Notes: generated by a model from the sequence alone, not told the origin. A stretch of 64,000 bases of DNA from Halomonas sp. THAF5a (GCF_009363755.1 NZ_CP045417.1:2666001-2730000), one strand, 5' to 3'. Positions 16,667 to 25,338 are shown, numbered from the stretch's first letter. Numbers and translations are program-made.

Positions 16667-17515
16667 ATGACCAGCGCCATCCGTCAGATTCCCCTCGACA
16701 CCGCGATCCATCACCACGCCCACGACTTCCACCAGATCGTGATCGGCCTGCGTGGCGAGGCGGAGTTCGAGATCGAGGGGCTGGGTGGCGCCATCTCGGC
16801 CTTCACCGGCTGCATCGTGCCGGCCAACCACCTGCACTACTACGTCGGCAACGGCGACAACCGCCAGCTGATCCTCGACGTGCCCCACGACGCCTTCGCC
16901 GTGACAGGCCACCAGCGCGACCTGATCCAGCTGTTCGACGCGCCGCGCTTCTTCGCCCTCGATGCCGCCCTGCGCCACTACCTCGATTTCCTGCTCCAGG
17001 AGCTGAACCTGCTGGCCCCCGAGGGTCGCCTGGATGCCCTGCACGGCGAACGACTGGCCGGCACCCTGCTCGGCTCCCTGCACGCCCGACTGGCCAACGA
17101 GCCCGCCGCGCCCGCTCGCCGCCTCGACCTGGCGGCCATCGACCGCTTCATCGACCACCATCTGGGCGAGCGGCTTCGCGTTGCCGACCTGGCCGCCCAG
17201 GCCTGCCTGAGCGAGGCGCACTTCAGCGAACGCTTCCGTCAGAGCACGGGCATCTCGCCGTGGCAGTACGTGATGCGCCGCCGGCTGGAGAGCGCCCGGC
17301 GCCTGGTGCAGCAGAGCCGGCTGCCGCTCTCCGAGATCGCCGCACGCACGGGCTTCACGAGCCAGAGCGCCCTGTCGCGCGCCTGCCGACAGGCCTTCGG
17401 TCGACCGCCGAGCCAGCTGCGCCGCGACCCGGGCGGCCAGCTGGCCCCGCCGCCCCCCGCCCTCGCGGGGTCGGGGTCGGGGTCGGCGACGGCCAAGCCC
17501 CTTAGACGAAAGTAG
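16667..17515 (+). CDS. AraC-family regulator, probably of the adjacent put genes
   Basis: A 282-residue AraC/XylS-type activator: an N-terminal cupin-like sensor (residues 10-110, with HHHAHDFHQIVIGLRGEAEFEI) and a C-terminal double helix-turn-helix (about 150-260, with LRVADLAAQACLSEAHFSERFRQ split by SPWQYVMRRRLESA and LSEIAARTGFTSQSALSR). The tail is Pro/Gly-rich. CGGAGG precedes the ATG. It lies 173 bases upstream of putA in the same direction. In Pseudomonas the AraC-type PruR activates proline catabolism, and PutA here lacks its own DNA-binding domain, so control of putA/putP is a reasonable inference, not proof. Confidence 0.82.
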   Translation: MTSAIRQIPLDTAIHHHAHDFHQIVIGLRGEAEFEIEGLGGAISAFTGCIVPANHLHYYVGNGDNRQLILDVPHDAFAVTGHQRDLIQLFDAPRFFALDAALRHYLDFLLQELNLLAPEGRLDALHGERLAGTLLGSLHARLANEPAAPARRLDLAAIDRFIDHHLGERLRVADLAAQACLSEAHFSERFRQSTGISPWQYVMRRRLESARRLVQQSRLPLSEIAARTGFTSQSALSRACRQAFGRPPSQLRRDPGGQLAPPPPALAGSGSGSATAKPLRRK

Positions 17516-17522
17516 AAATTTC

Positions 17523-17555
17523 AACCGTTTCACGGCCAGAATCCGTGAAACCGTT
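17523..17555. promoter_or_regulatory. Inverted repeat in the AraC-putA gap
   Basis: Arms AACCGTTTCACGG (17523-17535) and CCGTGAAACCGTT (17543-17555) pair with one mismatch around a 7-base centre; the inner 8 bases TTTCACGG/CCGTGAAA are perfect. The half-motif ACCGTT is also present twice in direct orientation, which suits an AraC-type operator. It lies 8 bases after the regulator's stop, so a transcription-termination role is the alternative. Confidence 0.5.
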
Positions 17556-17688
17556 AAATTCTCCCGGGAATTCGCCAAGCAGGACGGCACGCACGCTCCT
17601 ACCCTCAACGCATCTCCCGCGCCCGCCAGGGACACCCTGTGGCGGCCGGGCATCGCCCTCTGACGACGGCTAACACTTGGGGAGTTTG

Positions 17689-20600
17689 ATGCTAAACGCC
17701 AATAACATGCTGGCCGGCGAGACCTGGCAGCAGGATCTCGATACCCTCTTTGCCCGCATCAGCGATCACTACGCGATCGACGAGGAAGCCTTCGTGGGCG
17801 AGCTGGTCGACCTGCTGTCCGCCGACGAGGCCGATTTCAAGCGCACCGCCCGGCAGGCGGCCGAGCTGGTGCGGGAAGTGCGCGAGATGGATACCGCCGT
17901 GGATTCCATCGACGAGCTGCTGCAGCAGTACAGCCTGGACACCCACGAGGGCCTGATGCTGATGTGCCTGGCCGAGGCGATGCTGCGCATCCCCGACAAG
18001 GCCACGGCCGACGCCCTGATCGAGGACAAGCTGGGCCCGTCGGACTGGAAGTCGCACCTGGGGCAGAGCGAGTCCTGGTTCGTCAACGCCTCGACCTGGG
18101 GCCTGCTGATGACCGGCCGCGTCATCAACCTGGACAAGCCCAAGGAAGGCAAGCCCGCCCACTTCATCAACAAGCTCGTCAACCGCATGGGCGAGCCGGT
18201 GATCCGCCGCGCCATGTACGAGGCGATGAAGATCATGGGCAAGCAGTTCGTGCTGGGTCGCGACATCGAGGAGGCGCTCAAGCGCTCCAAGCCGCTGTTC
18301 GACAAGGGCTACACCTACTCCTACGACATGCTCGGCGAGGCCGCCCGCACCCGGGCCGACGCCAAACGCTACTTCGACTCCTACGCCGCGGCCATCAAGA
18401 GCGTCGGCCAGACCAGCAAGGCCCTCTCGGCCAGCACCCCCGCGCCGTCGATCTCCATCAAGCTCTCGGCCCTGCACCCCCGCTACGAGTTCGGCCGCCG
18501 CGAGCAGGTCCTCGAGGAGCTGGTCGCCACGGTCCGCGAGCTGGCGGCCATGGCCCGCGAGCGCGATGTCGCCATGACCATCGACGCCGAGGAGGTCGAC
18601 CGCCTGGAGCTGTCGCTGGAGGTCTTCCGCGCGGTCTACGAGAGCGACACCTGCCGCGGCTGGGGCCATTTCGGCCTGGTCGTGCAGGCCTACGCCAAGC
18701 GCGCCCTGCCGGTGCTGCACTACCTCAACCGCCTGGCCGACCGCCAGGGCGACGAGATCCCCATGCGCCTGGTCAAGGGCGCCTACTGGGACACCGAGAT
18801 CAAGGAGTCCCAGCAGATCGGCGCCGACGGCTACCCGGTCTACACTCGCAAGGCCAATACCGACGTCGCCTACCTGGCGTGCGTGACCTTCCTGCTCTCG
18901 GACAACACCCGCGGACGCATCTTCCCGCAGTTCGCGACCCACAACGCGCACACCATCAGCACCATCCTGGAGCTCGCCAACGAGGCCAGGCGCCCGTTCG
19001 AGTTCCAGCGCCTGCACGGCATGGGCGAGGCGCTCTATGACGCCGCCCTCAAGCGCGCACCGAAGGGCACCTACTGTCGCATCTATGCCCCGGTGGGCGC
19101 CCACAAGGACCTGCTGCCCTACCTGGTGCGCCGCCTGCTCGAGAACGGCGCCAACTCCTCCTTCGTGCACCAGCTGGTCGACCCGCGCGTGCCGGTGGAG
19201 TCCCTGTGCGTCCATCCGGTCGAGACGCTCAGGCAGTATCCGACCTATGCCAATCATCGGATCCCGCTGCCCAAGGACATCTACGGCCCGGCGCGGCGCA
19301 ACTCCCGGGGGGTCAACCTCAACATCAACAGCCAGTTCCGGCCGCTGATGGACGAGATGGCGACCTTCATGGACAAGGAGTACCACGCACGGCCGCTGCT
19401 GGCCTTCGAGGTCGCCGAGAACGCCGGCGCCCGCCACGACGTCTTGTGCCCCTTCGACCGTCGCGTCAGGGTCGGCAGCGTGCAGTGGACCTCCCGGGAC
19501 CAGGCCGCCAGGGCCGTCGACGCCGCCTGGGCGGCCTTCCCGCGCTGGGACGCCACGCCGGTGACCGAGCGCGCCGCCATCCTGCGCCGCCTCGGCGACC
19601 TGATGGAGGAGAACCTCGCCGAGCTTATGACGCTCTGCTCCCGCGAGGGCGGCAAGCTCCTGACCGACGGCGTCGACGAGATCCGCGAGGCGGTGGACTT
19701 CTGCCGCTACTACGCGGCGCGCGCCGAGGAGCTCTTCGGCACCACGACCCGCCTGCCGGGACCCACCGGCGAATCCAACGAGCTGATGATGGGCGGCAAG
19801 GGCGTGTTCGCGGCGATCAGCCCCTGGAACTTCCCGATCGCGATTTTCTGCGGCCAGGTCGTGGCCGCCGCCGTCGCCGGCAACCCGGTGCTGGCCAAGC
19901 CCGCCGAGCAGACCTCGCTGGCCGCCAACCGCATCATCGAGCTGCTCCACGAGGCCGGCATGCCCCGCGACGTGGTGCAGCTGCTGCCCGGCGACGGCCC
20001 CACCGTGGGCAGCGTGCTGAGCGGCGACCCGCGCATCACCGGCGTGGTCTTCACCGGCGGCACCGACACCGCCCAGATCATCAACCGCGCCCTGGCGGCC
20101 CGCGAGAACGCCCCTCTGCCGACGCTGATCGCCGAGACCGGTGGCATGAACGCCATGATCGTCGACTCCACCGCCCTGCCCGAGCAGGTGGTGGCCGACG
20201 TCATCCAGTCGGCCTTCCAGAGCGCCGGCCAGCGCTGCTCCGCCCTGCGCGTGCTCTACGTCCAGGAGGACGTGGCCGACCGGGTCATCGAGATCCTCAA
20301 GGGCGCCATGGAAGAGCTGCACGTGGGCGACCCACGCCACCTGGGCACCGACGTGGGCCCGGTGATCGACGAGGAGGCCCGCCGGGGCCTGATGGCGCAC
20401 ATCGAGACGCTCAAGGGTGAAGGCCGCCTGGTCGCCGAGACGCGACTCGACCCGACCCACACCGCCCAGGGCACCTTTGTCGCGCCGGTGGCCTTCGAGA
20501 TCGACGGCATCGAGGCCCTGGAGCGCGAGCAGTTCGGCCCCATCCTGCACATCGTGCGCTACCGGGCCAGCGAGATCGATCGAGTGATCGACTCCATCAA

Positions 20601-20880
20601 TGGTCGGGGGTATGGTCTGACCTTCGGCGTGCATAGCCGTAATCAGAGCTTCGCCGACGAGATCGCGCAGAAGATCCGTGCCGGCAACGTCTACATCAAC
20701 CGCAATATCATCGGTGCGGTCGTGGGCGTACAGCCCTTCGGGGGCCAAGGGCTCTCGGGGACCGGTCCCAAGGCCGGCGGTCCGCACTACCTGCTGCGCT
20801 TCGCCACCGAGAAGACCGTGACGGAGAACACGGCCGCCCTGGGTGGTAACGCGTCGCTGCTGGCGCTAGGCGACGAGTGA
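17689..20880 (+). CDS. putA: Bifunctional proline dehydrogenase / L-glutamate-gamma-semialdehyde dehydrogenase
   Basis: A 1063-residue PutA that oxidises proline to glutamate. An N-terminal arm and alpha domain (1-190) leads into the FAD-binding proline dehydrogenase barrel (about 190-490; TIDAEEVDRLE, RLVKGAYWDTE, FEFQRLHGMGE) and then the NAD-dependent aldehyde dehydrogenase (about 570-1040) with Glu816 in LIAETGG and the nucleophile Cys850 in SAGQRCSALR. The ribbon-helix-helix DNA-binding segment found at the start of E. coli PutA is absent, so it should not repress its own gene. GGGGAG lies 4 bases before the chosen ATG; a TTG four codons upstream overlaps that site and was rejected. Confidence 0.95.
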   Translation: MLNANNMLAGETWQQDLDTLFARISDHYAIDEEAFVGELVDLLSADEADFKRTARQAAELVREVREMDTAVDSIDELLQQYSLDTHEGLMLMCLAEAMLRIPDKATADALIEDKLGPSDWKSHLGQSESWFVNASTWGLLMTGRVINLDKPKEGKPAHFINKLVNRMGEPVIRRAMYEAMKIMGKQFVLGRDIEEALKRSKPLFDKGYTYSYDMLGEAARTRADAKRYFDSYAAAIKSVGQTSKALSASTPAPSISIKLSALHPRYEFGRREQVLEELVATVRELAAMARERDVAMTIDAEEVDRLELSLEVFRAVYESDTCRGWGHFGLVVQAYAKRALPVLHYLNRLADRQGDEIPMRLVKGAYWDTEIKESQQIGADGYPVYTRKANTDVAYLACVTFLLSDNTRGRIFPQFATHNAHTISTILELANEARRPFEFQRLHGMGEALYDAALKRAPKGTYCRIYAPVGAHKDLLPYLVRRLLENGANSSFVHQLVDPRVPVESLCVHPVETLRQYPTYANHRIPLPKDIYGPARRNSRGVNLNINSQFRPLMDEMATFMDKEYHARPLLAFEVAENAGARHDVLCPFDRRVRVGSVQWTSRDQAARAVDAAWAAFPRWDATPVTERAAILRRLGDLMEENLAELMTLCSREGGKLLTDGVDEIREAVDFCRYYAARAEELFGTTTRLPGPTGESNELMMGGKGVFAAISPWNFPIAIFCGQVVAAAVAGNPVLAKPAEQTSLAANRIIELLHEAGMPRDVVQLLPGDGPTVGSVLSGDPRITGVVFTGGTDTAQIINRALAARENAPLPTLIAETGGMNAMIVDSTALPEQVVADVIQSAFQSAGQRCSALRVLYVQEDVADRVIEILKGAMEELHVGDPRHLGTDVGPVIDEEARRGLMAHIETLKGEGRLVAETRLDPTHTAQGTFVAPVAFEIDGIEALEREQFGPILHIVRYRASEIDRVIDSINGRGYGLTFGVHSRNQSFADEIAQKIRAGNVYINRNIIGAVVGVQPFGGQGLSGTGPKAGGPHYLLRFATEKTVTENTAALGGNASLLALGDE

Positions 20881-20919
20881 TCCCCGCTCGTCATCACAAC
20901 AAGACGGAAGGAACCCCTG

Positions 20920-21000
20920 ATGATCGAAGACAACGCCGCAACCGGCTCCCTCTCCGCGTCCTTTCCGAGCGCGATGCCTGGCATCGCCGCTCTGGTCTGA
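20920..21000 (+). CDS. Possible 26-residue peptide between putA and putP
   Basis: An ATG preceded by GGAAGGAA opens a 26-codon frame (MIEDNAATGSLSASF..., ending GIAALV) that closes 56 bases before putP. The ribosome site is good and the codon use is normal, but the peptide is short and unlike anything I know. It could be a true small protein, a leader peptide coupling putA to putP, or chance. Confidence 0.35.
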   Translation: MIEDNAATGSLSASFPSAMPGIAALV

Positions 21001-21056
21001 GGCGCACTAACAACTTGTCGGCGCTACATCCGACCCAATAATTTGGAGAAGTTCTT

Positions 21057-22547
21057 ATGGCTATTGGTGTGTGGATCAGTCTATTCGCCTACTTTGCGCT
21101 CATGATCGCCATCGGCTTTTATGCCATGCGCAAGTCCACGTCCACGTCCGAGGATTACATGCTGGGCGGTCGGGCCCTCAGTCCCCAGGTCGCCGCCCTG
21201 TCGGCCGGGGCCTCCGACATGAGCGGCTGGCTGCTGCTGGGCCTGCCCGGGGCCATGTTCGTGTCGGGCCTCGGTTCGGCCTGGATCGGCATCGGCCTGC
21301 TGGTGGGGGCGTTCTTCAACTGGACGCTGGTGGCACCGCGTCTTCGCGAGCAGACGCTCCACTACAATGACGCGATCACCATTCCGGAATTCCTGGGCAA
21401 CCGCTTCCCGACCCAGGCCATCCCGCTCCGGACGGTGTCCGCCATCGTCATCGTGGTGTTCTTCGCGGTCTATACCGCCTCGGGCCTCGTGGCGGGCGGC
21501 AAGCTGTTCGAGAGCGCCTTCGCCGGGGTCATCAACATCGGCGGCATGAGCGACTACGCCGCCGGCGTGGCGATCACCCTGGTCGTGGTGCTGGCCTACA
21601 CGGTGGTCGGCGGCTTCCTGGCCGTGAGCATGACGGACTTCGTGCAGGGCTGCATCATGATGCTGGCCCTGGTGATCATGCCGGCGGTCGTGCTCTTCGG
21701 CGAAGGGGGCGGCGGCTTCAGCCAGGCCTCCCAGACCCTGACCGAGGTCGACCCCACGCTGCTCTCCTGGACGGACGGGCTGACCATCGTCGGCTGGCTG
21801 TCCGCGGTGACCTGGGGGCTCGGCTACTTCGGACAGCCGCACATCATCGTGCGCTTCATGGCCATCCGCTCCCAGAAGGACGTCCCCATTGCCCGCAACA
21901 TCGGCATGAGCTGGATGCTCATCTCCCTGGTCGGCGCGGTCTCGCTGGGCATCTTCGGCCGGGCCTACGCCGTGCGTAACGGCATGAACGTGGAGGACCC
22001 GGAGACGATCTTCATCATCCTCGCGGACCTGCTGTTCCACCCGCTGGTCACCGGCTTCCTCTATGCGGCACTGCTGGCCGCGATCATGAGTACCATCTCC
22101 AGCCAGCTGCTGGTGTCGTCCTCCTCGCTGACCGAGGACTTCTACCGCCTCTTCCTGCGCAAGGAGGCGAAGGAGAAGGAGGTCGTCGCCATCGGCCGGG
22201 CGTGCGTCGTGCTGGTGGGCCTGGTGGCCGCCGTCATCGCCTCGGATCCCACCTCCAAGGTGCTGGGGCTGGTCAGTAACGCCTGGGCAGGCTTCGGTTC
22301 GGCGTTCGGCCCGCTGATCATCCTCTCGCTGATGTGGCCGCGCACCAACGGTGCCGGTGCCCTGGCGGGCATGATCGTCGGTGCCCTCACCGTGATGCTC
22401 TGGATCAACCTGGGCTGGAACGCCTCGTTCATGGGCGGCCCCGGCGTCTACGAGATCATCCCCGGCTTCATCGCGGCCTTCATCGCCATCCTGGTGGTGA
22501 GCAGCGTGACCGCCGATGCCGGCGAGTATCGGGAAATCTCTCGCTGA
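21057..22547 (+). CDS. putP: Sodium/proline symporter
   Basis: A 496-residue sodium:solute symporter of the inner membrane with about 13 helices. Family-typical segments include the N-terminal YFALMIAIGFYAMRKS, LSAGASDMSGWLLLGLPGA, LHYNDAITIPEFLGNRF and YTVVGGFLAVSMTDFVQG. Length is close to E. coli PutP (502). TTTGGAGAAG lies just before the ATG. The pairing with putA makes proline the likely substrate; in a halophile the uptake may also serve osmoprotection. A terminator follows. Confidence 0.94.
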   Translation: MAIGVWISLFAYFALMIAIGFYAMRKSTSTSEDYMLGGRALSPQVAALSAGASDMSGWLLLGLPGAMFVSGLGSAWIGIGLLVGAFFNWTLVAPRLREQTLHYNDAITIPEFLGNRFPTQAIPLRTVSAIVIVVFFAVYTASGLVAGGKLFESAFAGVINIGGMSDYAAGVAITLVVVLAYTVVGGFLAVSMTDFVQGCIMMLALVIMPAVVLFGEGGGGFSQASQTLTEVDPTLLSWTDGLTIVGWLSAVTWGLGYFGQPHIIVRFMAIRSQKDVPIARNIGMSWMLISLVGAVSLGIFGRAYAVRNGMNVEDPETIFIILADLLFHPLVTGFLYAALLAAIMSTISSQLLVSSSSLTEDFYRLFLRKEAKEKEVVAIGRACVVLVGLVAAVIASDPTSKVLGLVSNAWAGFGSAFGPLIILSLMWPRTNGAGALAGMIVGALTVMLWINLGWNASFMGGPGVYEIIPGFIAAFIAILVVSSVTADAGEYREISR

Positions 22548-22574
22548 CGGACCATCCCGTCGCTTCAGACAGTG

Positions 22575-22599
22575 AAAGGGCCCCTCTCGGGGCCCTTTT
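22575..22599 (+). terminator. Rho-independent terminator of putP
   Basis: AAAGGGCCCC / GGGGCCCTTTT stem with a TCTC loop and a short T-run, 28 bases after the putP stop. Confidence 0.8.
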
Positions 22600-22646
22600 G
22601 CATGGGGGATGACACGCCCTCCCGGGGCTTACCCCAGGCCTCGGGT

Positions 22647-22961
22647 TCAGCGCCACAGCTCGAGGCACACCGCCACGGCCGCCACTCCCCACAGGGCCCA
22701 GCGGCTCGAGGGCGCGCCCGTCAGGCGCCACAGCCGGCCCTGCCCCACCTCGAGCGCCAGCGGTCGCAGGAAGGCCGCCCCCAGCGCCCAGGCGCCGACC
22801 AGGACCAGCGGCAGGCGCCACGTCATCGGCAGCGCGAGCAAGGGCTCGGGGCGCAGCAGCAGCCAGACCGCCAGCCCCGCCGCCAGCAGCAGCGTCAACA
22901 GCGGACGATCGAGGCGACCGCGCCCCGCCCCGCGAGAAGTAAAGAGCATTCGACCCGCCAT
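22647..22961 (-). CDS. Small multi-pass membrane protein of unknown function
   Basis: A 104-residue protein with a short Arg-rich N-terminus and three hydrophobic stretches (about residues 20-37, 47-62 and 84-100). GGAG lies 7 bases before the ATG that I chose; a longer form could start at 23054 but has no good ribosome site. I recognise no family. It is convergent with putP and lies past that gene's terminator. Confidence 0.5.
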   Translation of the reverse strand: MAGRMLFTSRGAGRGRLDRPLLTLLLAAGLAVWLLLRPEPLLALPMTWRLPLVLVGAWALGAAFLRPLALEVGQGRLWRLTGAPSSRWALWGVAAVAVCLELWR

Positions 22962-23219
22962 GTCCGGCTCCGATGGCCACGTCCCCCTTGAGTGAAGCCG
23001 AATTTCGGCGCGCTTTCGAGGCGGCATCCCGAGAGCGGCAAAAAAGTTGTACAATAGCTATAAACAACAACTATGCTGCGTAAGCATACCACCGAACAGA
23101 TGGGACTTTTCCCGATCCCACCCAGAGAAAATGCGACAAGACATTAACAGGGCGTGAGCACCCGGCGTGCAGGCACCGGCCGGCGGTGCGCCCCTACCCC
23201 CTGAGACGAGGACCCTCCC
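22962..23219. other. AT-rich divergent intergenic region
   Basis: 258 bases between two divergent small genes. Positions 23040-23090 are AT-rich (TTGTACAATAGC, then TATAAA and CAACAACTATGC) and probably hold promoters, but spacing is poor for any single -35/-10 pair. No gene is visible. Confidence 0.35.
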
Positions 23220-23534
23220 ATGAGTGACAGGCACCAGATCGCCACGATCGCCCTGACGGCAGCCGGCCTCGCCGCCTCGCACATGGTGATGGCCCTCGGC
23301 GTGGGCGACGTCTTCCCCGCCCCGCAGGGCGTCAACGTCAGCGAGACGACCGAGCGACGGCTCGACATCGCGGGCCTCGACAGGGCCAACCCCCTTCCTT
23401 ACCGGCATCTGTCCGAGGAGGCACTCGAGGAGCTGGACGCCGACACGCCCCTTGGCCGGGTCGGCGAGACGGCATGGGGCGAGGCCCTCCTCGATCCCGC
23501 CCCCCTCGGCCACGACGCCACCTTCCACTTCTAG
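23220..23534 (+). CDS. Small exported or anchored protein of unknown function
   Basis: A 104-residue protein with a hydrophobic N-terminal segment (residues 7-27) that could be a signal peptide (MVMALG), then an acidic region rich in Glu, Asp and Leu (LSEEALEELDADTPLGRVGE). GAGGAC precedes the ATG. No family recognised. A strong inverted repeat follows its stop and ompW lies further downstream in the same direction. Confidence 0.5.
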   Translation: MSDRHQIATIALTAAGLAASHMVMALGVGDVFPAPQGVNVSETTERRLDIAGLDRANPLPYRHLSEEALEELDADTPLGRVGETAWGEALLDPAPLGHDATFHF

Positions 23535-23553
23535 GCATTTGCGAATACCGGCC

Positions 23554-23591
23554 CCATGGGAATGTCCGCCGAAGCGCGGGCATTCCCATGG
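23554..23591 (+). repeat. Inverted repeat between the small exported gene and ompW
   Basis: Perfect 11-base arms CCATGGGAATG (23554-23564) and CATTCCCATGG (23581-23591) enclose 16 bases that contain a further CCGC/GCGG pairing. It starts 20 bases after the stop of the preceding gene. No T-run follows. It may be a terminator-like or mRNA-stabilising stem, or an operator upstream of ompW. Confidence 0.6.
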
Positions 23592-23623
23592 AGCCATGCC
23601 GTCAGTGGCATGACGCCCAACCC

Positions 23624-23665
23624 TTGCGCTGGATCAAGATTCACCGGAACGGACACCGATAGACT
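23624..23665 (+). promoter_or_regulatory. FNR/ANR-like box and -10 upstream of ompW
   Basis: TTGCG-CTGG-ATCAA (23624-23637) matches the FNR/ANR consensus TTGAT-N4-ATCAA at 8 of 10 positions. A -10 TAGACT at 23660-23665 implies a start near 23672, putting the box centre at -41.5, the class II activator position. ompW is FNR-activated in E. coli, which supports the call. Confidence 0.55.
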
Positions 23666-23723
23666 GTCGGCATGTTCCGGAGGCGGCAAGGCCGCCGCCC
23701 TCTCTTCCACCAGGAGACGACCC

Positions 23724-24350
23724 ATGCGCAAGAGTGCCCTTTCTTCCCTGCTCGTGGCCGGCATTGCCACCGCCGCCTTCACCACCAGCACCCAGGCCTT
23801 CGCCTACGGCGCCGGGGACTTCTTCGCCCGCGTGGGCGTCGCCAAGGTCGATCCCAAGAGCGATAACAGCGACATTCTTGGCGGAGCCGATGTTGAGGTC
23901 GATGACGATAGCGCCTTCGCCTTTACCCTGGGCTACCGCTTCACCGACAAGCTGGGCGTCGAGCTGCTGGCCGCCGAACCCTTCGACCACGACTTCCAGG
24001 TCGAGGGTGTGACCGGTGGCTCCGTCGATCACCTGCCGCCGACCCTGACCGTGCAGTACTACCCGCTGGGCGGCACCGACGCCCGCGTGCAGCCCTACGC
24101 CGGCATCGGCATCAACTACACCACGTTCTCCGATGAAGAGCTGGACGCGGACCTTCCCGTCGAATTCGACGACTCCTGGGGTGCGGCCGGCCAGGTGGGC
24201 GTCGACCTGCTGATCGACGACCACTGGGCCCTCAACGCCGCCGCCTGGTACCTGGACATCGACACCGATGTGACGGTCGATGGCAGCGACGCTGGCGAGG
24301 TCGAGATCGACCCGGTGGTGGTGATGGCCGGCGTCAGCTACCGCTTCTGA
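23724..24350 (+). CDS. ompW: OmpW family outer membrane protein
   Basis: A 208-residue outer-membrane beta-barrel. The signal peptide ends near residue 27 (TTSTQAFA-YGAGDFFARVGVAKVDP). Family marks are GDFFARVGVA at the mature N-terminus, the alternating strands, LPPTLTVQYYPLGG, YAGIGINYTTF and the terminal Phe (VMAGVSYRF). OmpW forms an eight-stranded barrel with a hydrophobic channel. CAGGAGACG precedes the ATG. The acidic loops (DADLPVEFDD, EVDDDSAF) fit the low-pI proteomes of halophiles. Confidence 0.92.
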   Translation: MRKSALSSLLVAGIATAAFTTSTQAFAYGAGDFFARVGVAKVDPKSDNSDILGGADVEVDDDSAFAFTLGYRFTDKLGVELLAAEPFDHDFQVEGVTGGSVDHLPPTLTVQYYPLGGTDARVQPYAGIGINYTTFSDEELDADLPVEFDDSWGAAGQVGVDLLIDDHWALNAAAWYLDIDTDVTVDGSDAGEVEIDPVVVMAGVSYRF

Positions 24351-24364
24351 TCGCCCCGCCCGAC

Positions 24365-24398
24365 ACGACGAGGCCCGCCAATCGGCGGGCCTCGTCGT
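24365..24398. terminator. Strong hairpin between ompW and the convergent cyclotransferase gene
   Basis: Perfect 15-base stem ACGACGAGGCCCGCC / GGCGGGCCTCGTCGT with an AATC loop, 14 bases after the ompW stop. No long T-run on either side, but its position between convergent genes suggests a bidirectional terminator. Confidence 0.7.
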
Positions 24399-24428
24399 AT
24401 CTGGGGCCAAACGTGGCGAACCGGGCCG

Positions 24429-24929
24429 CTAGCGTGGGGTATCCCGCGAGAGCCCCAGGGCGGCCAGGGTCGTCGCATCGAGTCCGGCCACCGCCTCCAC
24501 CGCGGCGAGGCGGGCATGGTAGCCGGGCGACAAAAAGGGCTTGCCGGCCAGCAGGTGATCGAGATACTCCCGCGCCGGGCGCAACGCCTCGGCGGTGGTG
24601 CCCGGCGCGGCGATATAGACCCAGGCCTCGATGGCCCCCTCGCGCGTGACGATCGGCAGGCGATGCCGGTCGTAGTCGTGGGGGTAGCCCTCGAAGGGGT
24701 CCATGTCGCGGATCTGGTCGGGGTGCTCGAGCTCGAACAGCGCCCCCTCCACCCGCTCGCCGGCGGACGCCGCCACGTTGGCATGGGCGATGCCCGCCAC
24801 CCTCGAGGCCTTGTCGAAGCGCAGGCCGTGGTCGTGCAGCACCCCGGCCAGCGCCCGGCGGGTCCGCCCGATGCGGGCGGCGACCCGGGCGGCATTCATG
24901 TTGCTGCCGTAGGCGAAATAGAAGGGCAT
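24429..24929 (-). CDS. Gamma-glutamylcyclotransferase family protein
   Basis: A 166-residue protein of the AIG2/GGCT fold. The substrate-loop motif YFAYGSNMN is at residues 4-12, and a Glu in the segment VEGALFELEHPD (about residue 62-73) fits the catalytic acid position. Members release 5-oxoproline from gamma-glutamyl peptides or amines. The exact substrate is unknown. It follows yqcC by 8 bases and is probably co-transcribed with it. Confidence 0.82.
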   Translation of the reverse strand: MPFYFAYGSNMNAARVAARIGRTRRALAGVLHDHGLRFDKASRVAGIAHANVAASAGERVEGALFELEHPDQIRDMDPFEGYPHDYDRHRLPIVTREGAIEAWVYIAAPGTTAEALRPAREYLDHLLAGKPFLSPGYHARLAAVEAVAGLDATTLAALGLSRDTPR

Positions 24930-24937
24930 CGGCGGCC

Positions 24938-25270
24938 TCAGTTCTCGGTGACCAGGCGGTCGATCTCCTCGACCACGCGGCACATCAGCAGCCGGTCGCT
25001 GGGGCGCGCGCCCTCCTGCTTCAGCCAGGCCTCCACCGCCGGCGCCACCTCGCACTTGGCCGGCATCGGCGCGCGCCGCTCGACCAGCGTCTCCAGGCGC
25101 ACGATGAAGACGAAGCGCAGCCACTGGGGCAGCGTCATGGTGTCGACGCAGAACGGCTGCACGCTGTCGAAGGCGGGCGACTCGGGCCGCTCCATGCGCC
25201 ACAGGCTGGCGGCCTTCATGGTGGCCTCGAGCTCGCGCAGGGCGTCCCCGAGTTCGTCGTGAACGGTCAT
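24938..25270 (-). CDS. yqcC: YqcC family protein (DUF446)
   Basis: A 110-residue helical protein. The family pattern MKAASLWRMERPESPAF and QPFCVDTMTLPQWLRFVF is evident. Function is unknown; in E. coli the gene lies beside the tRNA pseudouridine synthase truC, but that gene is not here. GGAGG precedes the ATG. Confidence 0.85.
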   Translation of the reverse strand: MTVHDELGDALRELEATMKAASLWRMERPESPAFDSVQPFCVDTMTLPQWLRFVFIVRLETLVERRAPMPAKCEVAPAVEAWLKQEGARPSDRLLMCRVVEEIDRLVTEN

Positions 25271-25338
25271 GGTCAATCCTCCGGTAGGTTTGCCGCCATT
25301 ATCCCCGTTCGCCCCCGCGGCTGGCCACCCCGGGCGGG

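Noticed and set aside
17692..20787. Very long open frame antisense to putA
   Set aside because: It is the high-GC shadow of putA, rich in Val/Gly/Ala/His with no domain; the same holds for the long plus-strand frames opposite sufS-sufD, uup, fadB and the fused E1 gene.
21015..21042. TTGTCG-16-AATAAT promoter for putP
   Set aside because: The implied start would fall inside the putP ribosome site, leaving almost no leader.
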